A stretch of DNA of 51,506 nt, from assembly GCA_947463095.1 (NCBI GenBank), contig CANHRE010000009.1:1-51506 (forward strand), in the 5' to 3' direction. Of this stretch, positions 32,913 through 41,160 are shown piece by piece. The stretch comes from Flavobacteriales bacterium. GTDB lineage: Bacteria; Bacteroidota; Bacteroidia; NS11-12g; UBA955. The notes under the pieces were generated by a model that saw nothing but the letters and a program-made list of their open reading frames with translations, made no database searches and was not told where the DNA came from. The translations under genes were made by a program, and so were the position numbers. Numbering within the stretch: position 1 is the first letter of the stretch; every line of letters begins with the position of its first letter.

Positions 32913-35252
32913 ATGAATCTTCAACGTCTTTTAATGTTGATGGCCCTTTATGGTGTAAGTTACCTAAACGCACAACTGGTCATCCAGGGTAGAATTACGG
33001 CATCCGACAACGGCGAAGTGCTGATTGGCGCCGGCGTTGTTGATACTTTAAGCGGTATAAATACCGGTACCAATAATTATGGATTGTATTCCCTTTCGCT
33101 GCCTCCAGGGCGCAAGGTACTGTTGTTCAGCTTTCCTGGTTATGGTGAGCTATTGCTGGATACTGCCCTCACTTCATCCATCACGTTGAACCTGCAATTA
33201 AAGCCTATCGCCCAACTTGATGAACTGGTGATCAAATCTAAACCGCGCAATACCAGCGGTAACAGCACTCAAATGAGCATGCTCGATGTGCCGGTGCAGC
33301 AGATCAAGAAAATGCCGGCCCTGCTTGGTGAAGTAGATGTGGTAAAAGCCCTGCAGTTGCTTCCTGGGGTTAAAGGCGGAAATGAAGGTTCCTCTGGACT
33401 GTATGTGCGCGGCGGAGGTCCGGATCAAAATCTGATTTTACTGGATGGTGTTCCACTGTATAATATCCAACATATGTTTGGCTTCTTTTCAGTTTTTAAT
33501 GCCGATGCCATCAACAACATTCAATTGTATAAAGGCGGTTTCCCTGCGCGCTTTGGCGGACGTCTTAGTTCGGTGCTCGATATTTCCATGAAGGAAGGGA
33601 ATACCCAAAAGCATCAGGGAGAAGGAAGTATTTCACCCATTGCCGCCAAATTATCACTGAACGGTCCCCTGGGAGCCAGTGGAAAAACTACTTATGCCAT
33701 TTCCTACCGGCGCTCTCTGTTCGATCTGTTGCTGCGCAGTGCAGGTGCAGGCGGAAACGTGCTGATCTATAACTTCTATGATCTGAACATGAAACTCTGC
33801 CACCGCCTGAACGAACGCAATCGCTTTTATGCTTCGTTTTACAGTGGTAGGGATAAACTTTATTCTGCTTTGGTAAATGAAACCAGCAACGGAATGAGTA
33901 TTTCTAAAGAAAAGGTTGAAAACAGCCTCATTTGGGGAAATACCCTTGGAGCGCTGCGCTGGAATCGTATTATCGGACCGCGCAGCTTTGTGAACCATAC
34001 CCTGAGTTATACTGCATATCGCTATAAAAACGGTTTGAAGTACCAGGGTGAGTTCAGAACCGATACAAGCTACCAATCGTTCAACCTCAACTTTGCCTAT
34101 GGTGCCGGAATCCGCGACCTGGCCTGGAGAAGTGATGTGCAGTACAATGCATCCAATGCCGCGGTATATCGCTATGGACTCGAGGTAATCCAACATCGCT
34201 TCAAGCCAGGCGTCTTTACCCTGAGCCTGAATGGTACCGGCATACAATCACTGGATACGGTAATCAGCCCTGCCGGTAACTACAATTCGCTGGAAATGGC
34301 TGTATATGGCGAAACAGAACGAAATCTGGGACGCGGCTTGAATATGAATGCAGGCGTCAGGCTTGCAAACTACCTGGCAAGTTCCAAATACCGTTTTATG
34401 CCGGAGCCTCGTATCTCTTTTCGACAGATGATGACCAATAAACTGGCGCTTAAATTATCGTATGCCTTGATGAATCAGCCCATTCACCTGTTAACCAACA
34501 GCACCGGTGGACTTCCCTGGGATTTGTGGTTTCCTGCAACAGCCAAAATCAGGCCGCAAAGGGCCCAACAGGTGGCGCTAAGCATCAGTCAGCCCTGGAA
34601 ATACGGCATGGAGTTCAGCGTGGAGTCCTATTATAAATGGATGAATCACATTGTGGATTATGCCGAAGGAACAGATCTTTTTGATGTGCAGGTGAACTGG
34701 GAAGACAAAGTCCGCGCCGGGAAGGGCTGGATGTACGGCACCGAAATGATGATTCAGAAAAGGACCGGTCGTTTGAACGGCTGGCTTGCTTATACCCTAA
34801 GCTGGTCTGAACGCAAAATTCCTGAAGTAAATTTCGGTCAGAAATATTTCTTCAAATGGGACAGACGGCATCATGCCACTGCCGTGTGTATTTATAAAGT
34901 GAATAAGGCCTGGGAAATTTCTTCCACCTTCGTGCTTCAAAGTGGCAATGCCATTACCCTGCCGCAGGGCAGGTACCTGGCAGCCGATGGCACCCTGGTA
35001 AATGACTATATTGGTAAGAATGCCCAGCGTATGCCATTATATCACCGGCTTGACGTGGGTGTGAACAAACTCATTAAGCCCGAAAATCGCTTCAGCAAAA
35101 CAAAGCAGTACTGGAACCTAAGCGTGTATAATGTGTACAACCGGTTCAATCCGTTTTTTGTGGACATAGACAATACCACGCAACCGCCAAAAGTAATTGG
35201 TGTTGCCTTTTTTCGTTTACTGCCCGTATTAACCTATTCCTATAAATTCTGA
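32913..35252 (+). CDS. TonB-dependent outer membrane receptor with carboxypeptidase-like N-domain
   Basis: The 779-residue protein has a signal peptide (MNLQRLLMLMALYGVSYLNA), an N-terminal carboxypeptidase regulatory-like domain (about 22-105), a plug domain (about 115-240, with LPGVKGGNEGSSGLYVRGG and DQNLILLDGVPLYN), and a beta-barrel ending in an aromatic residue (LPVLTYSYKF). It should import a ligand too large for porins, using TonB energy. No SusD partner is present; instead a DUF4249 lipoprotein gene follows after 1 nt, a pairing common in Bacteroidota. I prefer the ATG at 32913 to the earlier in-frame start at 32847 because it opens directly with the signal peptide and has a -7 box just before it. 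The ligand is unknown. Confidence 0.9.
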   Translation: MNLQRLLMLMALYGVSYLNAQLVIQGRITASDNGEVLIGAGVVDTLSGINTGTNNYGLYSLSLPPGRKVLLFSFPGYGELLLDTALTSSITLNLQLKPIAQLDELVIKSKPRNTSGNSTQMSMLDVPVQQIKKMPALLGEVDVVKALQLLPGVKGGNEGSSGLYVRGGGPDQNLILLDGVPLYNIQHMFGFFSVFNADAINNIQLYKGGFPARFGGRLSSVLDISMKEGNTQKHQGEGSISPIAAKLSLNGPLGASGKTTYAISYRRSLFDLLLRSAGAGGNVLIYNFYDLNMKLCHRLNERNRFYASFYSGRDKLYSALVNETSNGMSISKEKVENSLIWGNTLGALRWNRIIGPRSFVNHTLSYTAYRYKNGLKYQGEFRTDTSYQSFNLNFAYGAGIRDLAWRSDVQYNASNAAVYRYGLEVIQHRFKPGVFTLSLNGTGIQSLDTVISPAGNYNSLEMAVYGETERNLGRGLNMNAGVRLANYLASSKYRFMPEPRISFRQMMTNKLALKLSYALMNQPIHLLTNSTGGLPWDLWFPATAKIRPQRAQQVALSISQPWKYGMEFSVESYYKWMNHIVDYAEGTDLFDVQVNWEDKVRAGKGWMYGTEMMIQKRTGRLNGWLAYTLSWSERKIPEVNFGQKYFFKWDRRHHATAVCIYKVNKAWEISSTFVLQSGNAITLPQGRYLAADGTLVNDYIGKNAQRMPLYHRLDVGVNKLIKPENRFSKTKQYWNLSVYNVYNRFNPFFVDIDNTTQPPKVIGVAFFRLLPVLTYSYKF

Positions 35253-35253
35253 C

Positions 35254-36105
35254 ATGAAACGTTACCTCATAGGCTTGCTGTGCGCCGCAGCATTGAGCTC
35301 CTGCGAACGCGAACTGAACTTCAAATTCAAATCCTACAATCCTAAACTTGTGGTGAATGCCTTGCTGAACAACCGCGAAGTATTGACCGTTTCTGTAAGT
35401 TCAAGTGTGCCCTTTTCCATACCAGGAAATCCGAAAGTAGTTGAAAACGCAATTGTTACATTGTTTATTGACGGAGTAAAACAGCCCCGACTAACCTACA
35501 ATGGCTTTAATAAGGTTTACAGCGCACCTGTTATTCCGCAGCCCGGCAGGGAGTACCGAATCCTGGTAGAGGCACCTGGTTTTATATCTGTAACTTCTGA
35601 AGCCATGTTGCCCGGCAGCGGCAACTTCGCTCCGGCATCATTTAAGGATTCCGTTTATGTGGATTCATCTGGCTTTCCCCTGGGGCAAATTACCGTGCGC
35701 ATAGACGATGATGCAGCGCAGGAAAACTATTACAGGCTGAAGCTCTTTTACTACGAACGTACTTTCGGCGAGTTTATGGAACTACCTGTAGACGCTGAAG
35801 ACCCTCTGGTCAATCAGTTTGCCAGCAGGCTGGATGGAGGCGTGGTATTCAGCGATGCGACCTTCAATGGCCAGAAAAGGGTAATTTACTTCAAAACACC
35901 GTTCGGCTATGGCCAGGGCACACCTAAGTTCCTTGTGCTAAAGGAACACCTTTCCAAAGACTACTATTTGTACGTTACCAGCCTAAATCGATATCAGAAT
36001 GCCGGTTCCAATTTGTTTCAGGAGCCGGTGTTCGTTTATTCCAATGTGAGGGAAGGCCTGGGAATTTTCTCAGGATATCAGGAACAAAGGGATACTTTGC
36101 GCTGA
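35254..36105 (+). CDS. DUF4249 lipoprotein, receptor partner
   Basis: The 283-residue protein has a lipoprotein signal ending at C17 (LSSC) and a beta-rich body beginning KLVVNALLNNREVLTVSVSS, the typical opening of DUF4249 proteins, with VENAIVTLFIDG and PGREYRILVEAPGF. These lipoproteins are encoded beside TonB-dependent receptors and probably sit on the outer membrane as an accessory. It follows the receptor by 1 nt and meets lepB tail to tail with no base between: the two stop codons form TGATCA. Confidence 0.8.
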   Translation: MKRYLIGLLCAAALSSCERELNFKFKSYNPKLVVNALLNNREVLTVSVSSSVPFSIPGNPKVVENAIVTLFIDGVKQPRLTYNGFNKVYSAPVIPQPGREYRILVEAPGFISVTSEAMLPGSGNFAPASFKDSVYVDSSGFPLGQITVRIDDDAAQENYYRLKLFYYERTFGEFMELPVDAEDPLVNQFASRLDGGVVFSDATFNGQKRVIYFKTPFGYGQGTPKFLVLKEHLSKDYYLYVTSLNRYQNAGSNLFQEPVFVYSNVREGLGIFSGYQEQRDTLR

Positions 36106-37590
36106 TCAACGGATGGGCATAAACAGGCGGTTCCAGCGAATACCTCCGAAGCCGTTTTTCTGTTCGTCAACAAAACCGGACATGGGGTCCAACATGCGGC
36201 GTTCGCGGATGCTGAAAAATACGAACAGGGGAGGACCCACCACATTGGTTTCCGGAACAAAACCCCAATAGCGGCTGTCCAGCGAATTGTGCCGGTTGTC
36301 TCCCATCATCCAGTAATAATCCTGTTGGAAGGTGTAAGAAGTAGCTGTTTCAGTTCCATTTACAAGAACCTTGGTACCATCTGGACTTAATTCATATTCC
36401 GGATGACCTTCATAAAGGCGTATCACCCGCTCGTACAGGTAGAAGTTGCGCGCAGTGAGGGTAATGACAGCACCTTTTCTGGGAATGTAGATCGGGCCAT
36501 AATTATCCAGTGTCCAGTTGAACAATTCCGGCTTCTGAGGGAATAAATCTGCCGAACCTACCTTGGGTTGCATGTAACACGTATCTACAACAGGTTCCGC
36601 TTTCATGCGCTGGTACTGAGCATCGCTGAGATGCAAAATGTACTCGTAACCTTTAGGCATATCGGTGTTAGGATAGATGTCATACAGCGCGTAAGCATCC
36701 ACCAACTGCTGGCTGAGCGGCTCCTTTAATCGGAAATAATAACTGTATTGTTGATTGCCAATGGCCGGTAAAGGCTTTCCATTGATATACACCTTGCGCT
36801 GGATGATCTGCAGGCTGTCGCCGGGGATTCCTATGCAGCGTTTGATGTAGTTCTGCTGTTTGTCTATTGGATGCTCTTCATCCATGGGGTAATTGAATAC
36901 CACCGGGTCGTTGTTTTTTACAGTTCTCCAGCCGGGCAGCCTCATGTAAGGCAATTCCAGCAAGGTGCTGTAGGCCTTCATTCCCAATAAATCCTGATGC
37001 GCCAGTGGAATGGCAATAGGCGTCATGGGGATACGCACCCCATAGTCCATCCTGCTTACAAATAAATAATCGCCAACCATCAGGTTGCCTTCCATACTGG
37101 GTGTCGGAATCTTATATGCTTCCACATAGAGCCCGCGAATCATTCCGGCCACGTAAACGGCAAAAAACAAGGCATCAGCCCATTCGCGTACCACACCATT
37201 TTTGGTGGGCATATACTTCTTTTTGAATTCCTCGCTATGGCTGGCCCCGAGGTATGCTACATCCTTGCGGGTTCCTATATATGGCCAATAGATGAAAGGT
37301 AAAAGAACCCCCAGGCATTGCTGCCAGAATCGGAACTGCCCGAAGCTGCGCAGCAAATCGATGGTAATGGTGAATCCTGCAATAACATTCACCGCCGGAA
37401 TCAATAAATAAATCAGGTAATACCATGGGCGCTGAACCAGCTTCAGCCAATGCCACCAGCTTAATACCGGTACAAAAGCCAGCCAGCCTTGAATGCCGGC
37501 TTTCCGGAACATGAAGAAAAGTCCGGTTCTGCTTAATCCGTAAAGGCTCAGGGCCAAAATAACAAACAGGTTGAGGTTATGTACTTCCAT
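36106..37590 (-). CDS. lepB: Signal peptidase I, large Bacteroidota form
   Basis: The 494-residue protein is much longer than E. coli LepB (324). The N-terminal 110 residues contain about three membrane segments. A further segment at about 137-153 precedes the catalytic region: S165 in IPTPSMEGNLMVGDY and K250 in YIKRCIGIPGD, followed by GDNRHNSLDSRYWGFVP near the C-terminus. A large insert of about 150 residues separates the lysine from the GDN motif. It cleaves signal peptides of secreted proteins, such as those encoded in this window. It follows dapB by 6 nt. Confidence 0.92.
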   Translation of the reverse strand: MEVHNLNLFVILALSLYGLSRTGLFFMFRKAGIQGWLAFVPVLSWWHWLKLVQRPWYYLIYLLIPAVNVIAGFTITIDLLRSFGQFRFWQQCLGVLLPFIYWPYIGTRKDVAYLGASHSEEFKKKYMPTKNGVVREWADALFFAVYVAGMIRGLYVEAYKIPTPSMEGNLMVGDYLFVSRMDYGVRIPMTPIAIPLAHQDLLGMKAYSTLLELPYMRLPGWRTVKNNDPVVFNYPMDEEHPIDKQQNYIKRCIGIPGDSLQIIQRKVYINGKPLPAIGNQQYSYYFRLKEPLSQQLVDAYALYDIYPNTDMPKGYEYILHLSDAQYQRMKAEPVVDTCYMQPKVGSADLFPQKPELFNWTLDNYGPIYIPRKGAVITLTARNFYLYERVIRLYEGHPEYELSPDGTKVLVNGTETATSYTFQQDYYWMMGDNRHNSLDSRYWGFVPETNVVGPPLFVFFSIRERRMLDPMSGFVDEQKNGFGGIRWNRLFMPIR

Positions 37591-37596
37591 GCAGCT

Positions 37597-38313
37597 TCAA
37601 AATTGCAGTAAATCTTTCATACCATAAACGCCGCGTCGATCCTTGATAAACTCAGCGGCCAGCAAAGCCCCAAGGGCAAATCCATTGCGGTTGTGCGCCA
37701 CATGCCTGATGCTGATGTCATCAATGGCCGATTGATATAGCACCTCATGGGTTCCAGGAACTTCATCCATGCGTAGGCTGGTAATGGGTAAACTATCCTC
37801 TCCCGGGGCACCCTGACCGGTCAGATTCCATCGCTGGTAATGAGGATTTTGCTTCATGATTCCTTCGGCAAGGGTTATGGCCGTGCCGCTCGGAGCGTCT
37901 TTTTTATGCACATGATGCGTTTCGCTGATGCTTGCACGATATTCCTGATGCTGCTGCATGAAACGAGCCAGATATTCATTGAGCATGAAAAACATATTCA
38001 CGCCCAAACTGAAGTTTGTGGCCGTAAACATCGATGTGCCCATGGAATCGGCCAGCAAACGCAATTCCTCATAACGGTCGTACCAGCCTGTGGTGCCTAC
38101 CACCACCGGTACACCCGATTTCAGGCAGGCGCTGATGTGCTCCGGAGCCTGCTGCGGTGTGCTGAATTCAATGGCTACATCCGATTCCTGCAGCATTTTC
38201 ATGGATACAGGATCTGTGCTGCTGAATCGGTGCACAATGTGATGCCCTCGCGTTTTGGCAAGCGCTTCAATGGTTTTTCCCATCTTGCCGTAGCCCAATA
38301 ATGCCAGCTTCAT
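37597..38313 (-). CDS. dapB: 4-hydroxy-tetrahydrodipicolinate reductase
   Basis: The 238-residue protein begins MKLALLGYGKMGKTIEA with the NAD(P)-binding loop, has VVVGTTGWYD, ATNFSLGVNMFF and the catalytic ETHHVHKKDAPSGTA segment. It reduces the cyclic dihydrodipicolinate precursor on the way to diaminopimelate and lysine. The protein is a little shorter than E. coli DapB (273), as is common in Bacteroidota. A -7 box (TAGTTTTG) ends only 4 nt before the ATG, and lepB follows 6 nt after its stop. Confidence 0.95.
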   Translation of the reverse strand: MKLALLGYGKMGKTIEALAKTRGHHIVHRFSSTDPVSMKMLQESDVAIEFSTPQQAPEHISACLKSGVPVVVGTTGWYDRYEELRLLADSMGTSMFTATNFSLGVNMFFMLNEYLARFMQQHQEYRASISETHHVHKKDAPSGTAITLAEGIMKQNPHYQRWNLTGQGAPGEDSLPITSLRMDEVPGTHEVLYQSAIDDISIRHVAHNRNGFALGALLAAEFIKDRRGVYGMKDLLQF

Positions 38314-38317
38314 CGGA

Positions 38318-38325
38318 CAAAACTA
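38318..38325 (-). promoter_or_regulatory. Candidate -7 box for dapB
   Basis: The minus strand reads TAGTTTTG, an exact TAnnTTTG match, with only 4 nt before the start codon. Confidence 0.5.
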
Positions 38326-38348
38326 AGCATCATCGGCTGCTGAATTAT

Positions 38349-38367
38349 TTGTTTCTTTGAAGCCTGT
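38349..38367 (+). promoter_or_regulatory. 19-nt promoter-like segment upstream of mltG
   Basis: TTGTTTCTTTGAAGCCTGT differs at one position from the segment upstream of ychF (11585-11603). Its TTTCTTTG part (38352-38359) is 6 nt before the GTG chosen as the mltG start. Confidence 0.35.
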
Positions 38368-39349
38368 GAAAGCTTCGTTGAAGTTGGTTAAGGGCTTGCT
38401 GCTGCTCCTGTTTCTGGTGTTCCTTATCGCGGCCTACATTCTTTTTATTCCTTCCACAAATCAGGGTGGTACACTGCGCATTGGCAGAAATACCCGCATT
38501 GAACAGCTGTGCGATACGCTGGATGTGAAATTCGGACTGAACCACAGCATTGTGTTCAATGCCGCTGCCAGGTTCATGGGTTATTCATCACCAAAACCCT
38601 GCAAAGTGAACATTCAACAAGGGATGAGCATGTATGAAGTGCTGCGCTTGCTGAAAAACAACAGCCGGCAAACGGTGGATATCGTTATTCGATCCGGTTG
38701 GACCCGCGAACAATTGGTTCATTATCTGGCTTCGCGATTGGAACCTGATAGTGCTCTTCTTTTTGCCGCCTTGAACAACAAATCACTGTTGCAAAGTTTG
38801 AGCATCGATGCTTCCATATTGCCGGCCCTGATAATTCCAGATACCTATAACTTCTATTATGCCACATCTGCGGAAGAGATCCTGTTGCGCATGGCTCGTG
38901 CCGGCATGTCGTTCTGGCAAAAAAAGAACATCACTGCCGATTCAGCATTGAAGGTTTATTCCTTGGCATCCATCGTTGAAAAAGAATCGCAAAGAACCGA
39001 TGAAAGACCATTAATAGCTGGTGTATATTTGAACAGAATAAAACAAGGGATGAAGCTTCAGGCCGATCCCACCGTAAATTTCGCCCTTGGCCAATGGCGG
39101 GCCTTGCTGTTCAAAGACCTGGAAGTCGAATCTCCCTACAATACCTATAAGTATTATGGCTTGCCGCCCGGACCCATCTGTATTCCTTCGGTACAGGCAA
39201 TTCAAAGTGTGCTGAGCCCTGCAGTGCACAACTACCTGTTTTTTGTTGCGAAGGGTGACGGAAGTGGCTATCACCGCTTTTCAGCAAGCGATACCGAACA
39301 TTACCGCAACATTGCACTCCGTAAAAAGGAGCTGCTAACTCCCCGCTAG
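38366..39349 (+). CDS. mltG: Endolytic murein transglycosylase
   Basis: The 327-residue protein has a short cytoplasmic N-terminus, one membrane anchor (LLLLLFLVFLIAAYILF) and a periplasmic YceG/MltG domain, with PDTYNFYYATSAEEIL, the catalytic region SLASIVEKESQ, ERPLIAGVYLNRIKQGMKLQ and ADPTVNFALGQ. It cuts nascent glycan strands and is thought to end glycan elongation. Two starts are possible: TTG at 38357 and GTG at 38366. I prefer the GTG because a -7-like box covers the TTG. Its last 15 nt overlap the end of the convergent amidase gene. Confidence 0.92.
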   Translation: MKASLKLVKGLLLLLFLVFLIAAYILFIPSTNQGGTLRIGRNTRIEQLCDTLDVKFGLNHSIVFNAAARFMGYSSPKPCKVNIQQGMSMYEVLRLLKNNSRQTVDIVIRSGWTREQLVHYLASRLEPDSALLFAALNNKSLLQSLSIDASILPALIIPDTYNFYYATSAEEILLRMARAGMSFWQKKNITADSALKVYSLASIVEKESQRTDERPLIAGVYLNRIKQGMKLQADPTVNFALGQWRALLFKDLEVESPYNTYKYYGLPPGPICIPSVQAIQSVLSPAVHNYLFFVAKGDGSGYHRFSASDTEHYRNIALRKKELLTPR

Positions 39350-40135
39350 TTTTAAATAGCGATTGCTTACCCAGTGCTGCTCAGAAGGATGGATTCGGCA
39401 CCAGTCGGTTTTATCCTCATAAACGAACACCCTGATCCCTAGATTGAGTTGCTTTACCGCTGCGGCGGAAGCGGTTGGTGCATTCCGCACGTTCAGCGTT
39501 GCAGTTGTAACTTCACATTCCCTAAGATATGCTGCCGGCTTCTTGGCCTGGTCTTTAAGCAAGGATTCAACGGCGGGGATGAAGTTCTTTAATGCGGCTT
39601 CAACGGTATTGCCACCAAAAAAGTTTGTACCCGGGCATGACTTGGTGGAACCACTGCCGTTGGTGCGCAATCCGCTGTTTAAATCCCACCAGTGATGGTA
39701 CACCACCGTATCGGTATTAGCAGGCAGCGAAAACTTTTTCAACAGCAACGCATTCAGACGAAGAATACAATCTCGGTGCTCGGGCCGCATAGCATCGCCG
39801 CCCGTATCGAAATTGCCGATGTGTTCGATGCAAATTCCCGCCTGATTGGCGCCTTTAATGCCTGCCGGTATTTTGTCTAAACTTCTGCAGATAGCCAGTT
39901 TCCCATCCGGGAAGGTGGTAATGTTTTGTGCAATTTCCGTAAAACCTCTTTGCAGGTGCCCATATTCCATACCCTGAAGCATGGCAAAATGGTTGTTGCC
40001 CTTAAAGTGACTGTAACCGGGGATGTAGGTGTGGTGATTCTGAATTAATTTGATGCTGCGTGCAATTCTGGCTTGGTTCAGCCATTCTGCAAATTCATCA
40101 ATAGTGCATAAAGTAAATCGTCCTTTTTGTTCCAT
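39335..40135 (-). CDS. N-acetylmuramoyl-L-alanine amidase with C-terminal SH3b domain
   Basis: The 266-residue protein combines an amidase_2/PGRP-like zinc domain (about 20-190) with an SH3b domain (about 206-264, from TATLNVRNAPTASA to VSNRYLKLAG). Likely zinc ligands are H34 or H35, H147 or H148 and C167 in SCPG. IEHIGNFD is the other conserved strand. It should cleave the bond between MurNAc and the stem peptide. No signal peptide is visible, an arrangement more like a phage endolysin or a cytoplasmic recycling enzyme than a secreted autolysin. Its 3' end overlaps mltG by 15 nt. Confidence 0.85.
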   Translation of the reverse strand: MEQKGRFTLCTIDEFAEWLNQARIARSIKLIQNHHTYIPGYSHFKGNNHFAMLQGMEYGHLQRGFTEIAQNITTFPDGKLAICRSLDKIPAGIKGANQAGICIEHIGNFDTGGDAMRPEHRDCILRLNALLLKKFSLPANTDTVVYHHWWDLNSGLRTNGSGSTKSCPGTNFFGGNTVEAALKNFIPAVESLLKDQAKKPAAYLRECEVTTATLNVRNAPTASAAAVKQLNLGIRVFVYEDKTDWCRIHPSEQHWVSNRYLKLAGS

Positions 40136-40167
40136 ATAGTCAAAGTAAAATAAAAGTTCATAAATAA

Positions 40168-40196
40168 GAAAGCCCGTCTCTCAGCGACGGGCTTTC
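40168..40196 (-). terminator. Hairpin terminator after the T9SS haem-motif protein
   Basis: GAAAGCCCGTC (40168-40178) and GACGGGCTTTC (40186-40196) form a perfect 11-bp stem around TCTCAGC, followed on the minus strand by TTATTTATG. It lies 19 nt past the stop of the upstream leftward gene. Confidence 0.8.
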
Positions 40197-40215
40197 AGAT
40201 CTGGAAACTGAATTT

Positions 40216-41010
40216 TCAGTTCCTGATAAATCTCAGGCTATGTTCTTTGCCCCGCCCGTCCACAGCGCGGAGCAGGTAAATTCCTGCAGGCAATTTGCTC
40301 AGGCTGACGCTGTTATGTTGACCTTCAACATGCACCATTTCCAGGCCCTGCATATTGTACACGCGAATGTTAGAGCAGGGGTTGCCGTAAAAGTGCAACA
40401 CGTCGTGCACGGGGTTAGGCCCGAAGCGCAGACTTTCTGTCTGATGCGCTTCTACATCTGTGCCGGCGGCTTCACTGACGGTCAGGATATAGGAATTAGC
40501 CTTATCACCATTATCCCCGACGGGATTGGCAGCGCCAAGGCCGGCTGTATAGAAACTCACCGAACCGGTACCGGCCGCTGGTGCTTTCCAGTTCAGATCA
40601 AAAATACCTGTAGCACTCGGGCTGGTATGTTCGCCGTAAATTCTACTGTTCAGGGTAACGGCCCTGGTGCCTGAGCTGCCTGCGGTAATGGTGCCGGCAT
40701 TTACGTTCCCTGAGCTCAGGGCCACCGTTTGGAAACCATACCTGAGATAGCCAAGGCCTATAACGGAAATGCGCAAGGTGTAACTTTTTCCGGGTGTGTA
40801 GCTGCTTACGGGCAATAAGCCGTCAAACAATGCAACGGTTACCGTGGGAGTAACAACCCCTCCGGAATGGCATCCGTTGCAATCTCCATTGGATACAGGG
40901 CTGCCGGTGCGGTCGGCATTTTGTGATGCTCCGGCACCATTGGAACTGTTGAGCAAAAGGAACCCCAGGGCGGTAAGGAAAGTTCCTGTAAGTAGTTTTT
41001 GTATCATCAT
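40216..41010 (-). CDS. Secreted protein with choice-of-anchor-V-like domain, CXXCH motif and T9SS sorting domain
   Basis: The 264-residue protein has a signal peptide (MMIQKLLTGTFLTALGFLLL), a CXXCH motif C44-N-G-C47-H48 in the mature N-terminus, an immunoglobulin-like beta domain (about 55-180, with YTPGKSYTLRISV) and a T9SS type A sorting domain (about 190-264, FGPNPVHDVLHFYG to LPAGIYLLRAV). I associate the N-terminal pattern D-C-x-x-C-H-S-G-G plus the beta domain with the 'choice-of-anchor V' family, whose role is unknown. It may carry one haem c. The earlier in-frame ATG at 41040 would place ten extra residues before the signal peptide. It is divergent from the nuo operon. Confidence 0.78.
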   Translation of the reverse strand: MMIQKLLTGTFLTALGFLLLNSSNGAGASQNADRTGSPVSNGDCNGCHSGGVVTPTVTVALFDGLLPVSSYTPGKSYTLRISVIGLGYLRYGFQTVALSSGNVNAGTITAGSSGTRAVTLNSRIYGEHTSPSATGIFDLNWKAPAAGTGSVSFYTAGLGAANPVGDNGDKANSYILTVSEAAGTDVEAHQTESLRFGPNPVHDVLHFYGNPCSNIRVYNMQGLEMVHVEGQHNSVSLSKLPAGIYLLRAVDGRGKEHSLRFIRN

Positions 41011-41057
41011 ATGCTGTTTACAGACTTCAATAATACGCATATGATAATATTGTTTTT

Positions 41058-41071
41058 TTGACGTATGTCAT
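41058..41071. promoter_or_regulatory. Crp/Fnr-like dyad upstream of the nuo operon
   Basis: TTGACGTATGTCAT is a 14-bp dyad of the form TTGAC-N4-GTCAT, similar to Crp/Fnr-type sites (TTGAT-N4-ATCAA). It lies in the divergent spacer, about 73 bp upstream of the candidate nuo -7 box. Confidence 0.3.
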
Positions 41072-41124
41072 GCCCAAAAAAAAACTGTCAAAAAGGGTGA
41101 AGAAATATTCTTTGAGAAAACCAT

Positions 41125-41151
41125 TTGTGCCCCATACGTGTATTAATTTCG
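41125..41151 (+). promoter_or_regulatory. Candidate promoter of the nuo operon
   Basis: TTG at 41125-41127 is followed after 16 nt by TAATTTCG (41144-41151), one mismatch from TAnnTTTG, ending 9 nt before the nuoA ATG. It is the only candidate here with a plausible -33 element. Confidence 0.5.
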
Positions 41152-41160
41152 CCGCGATTC

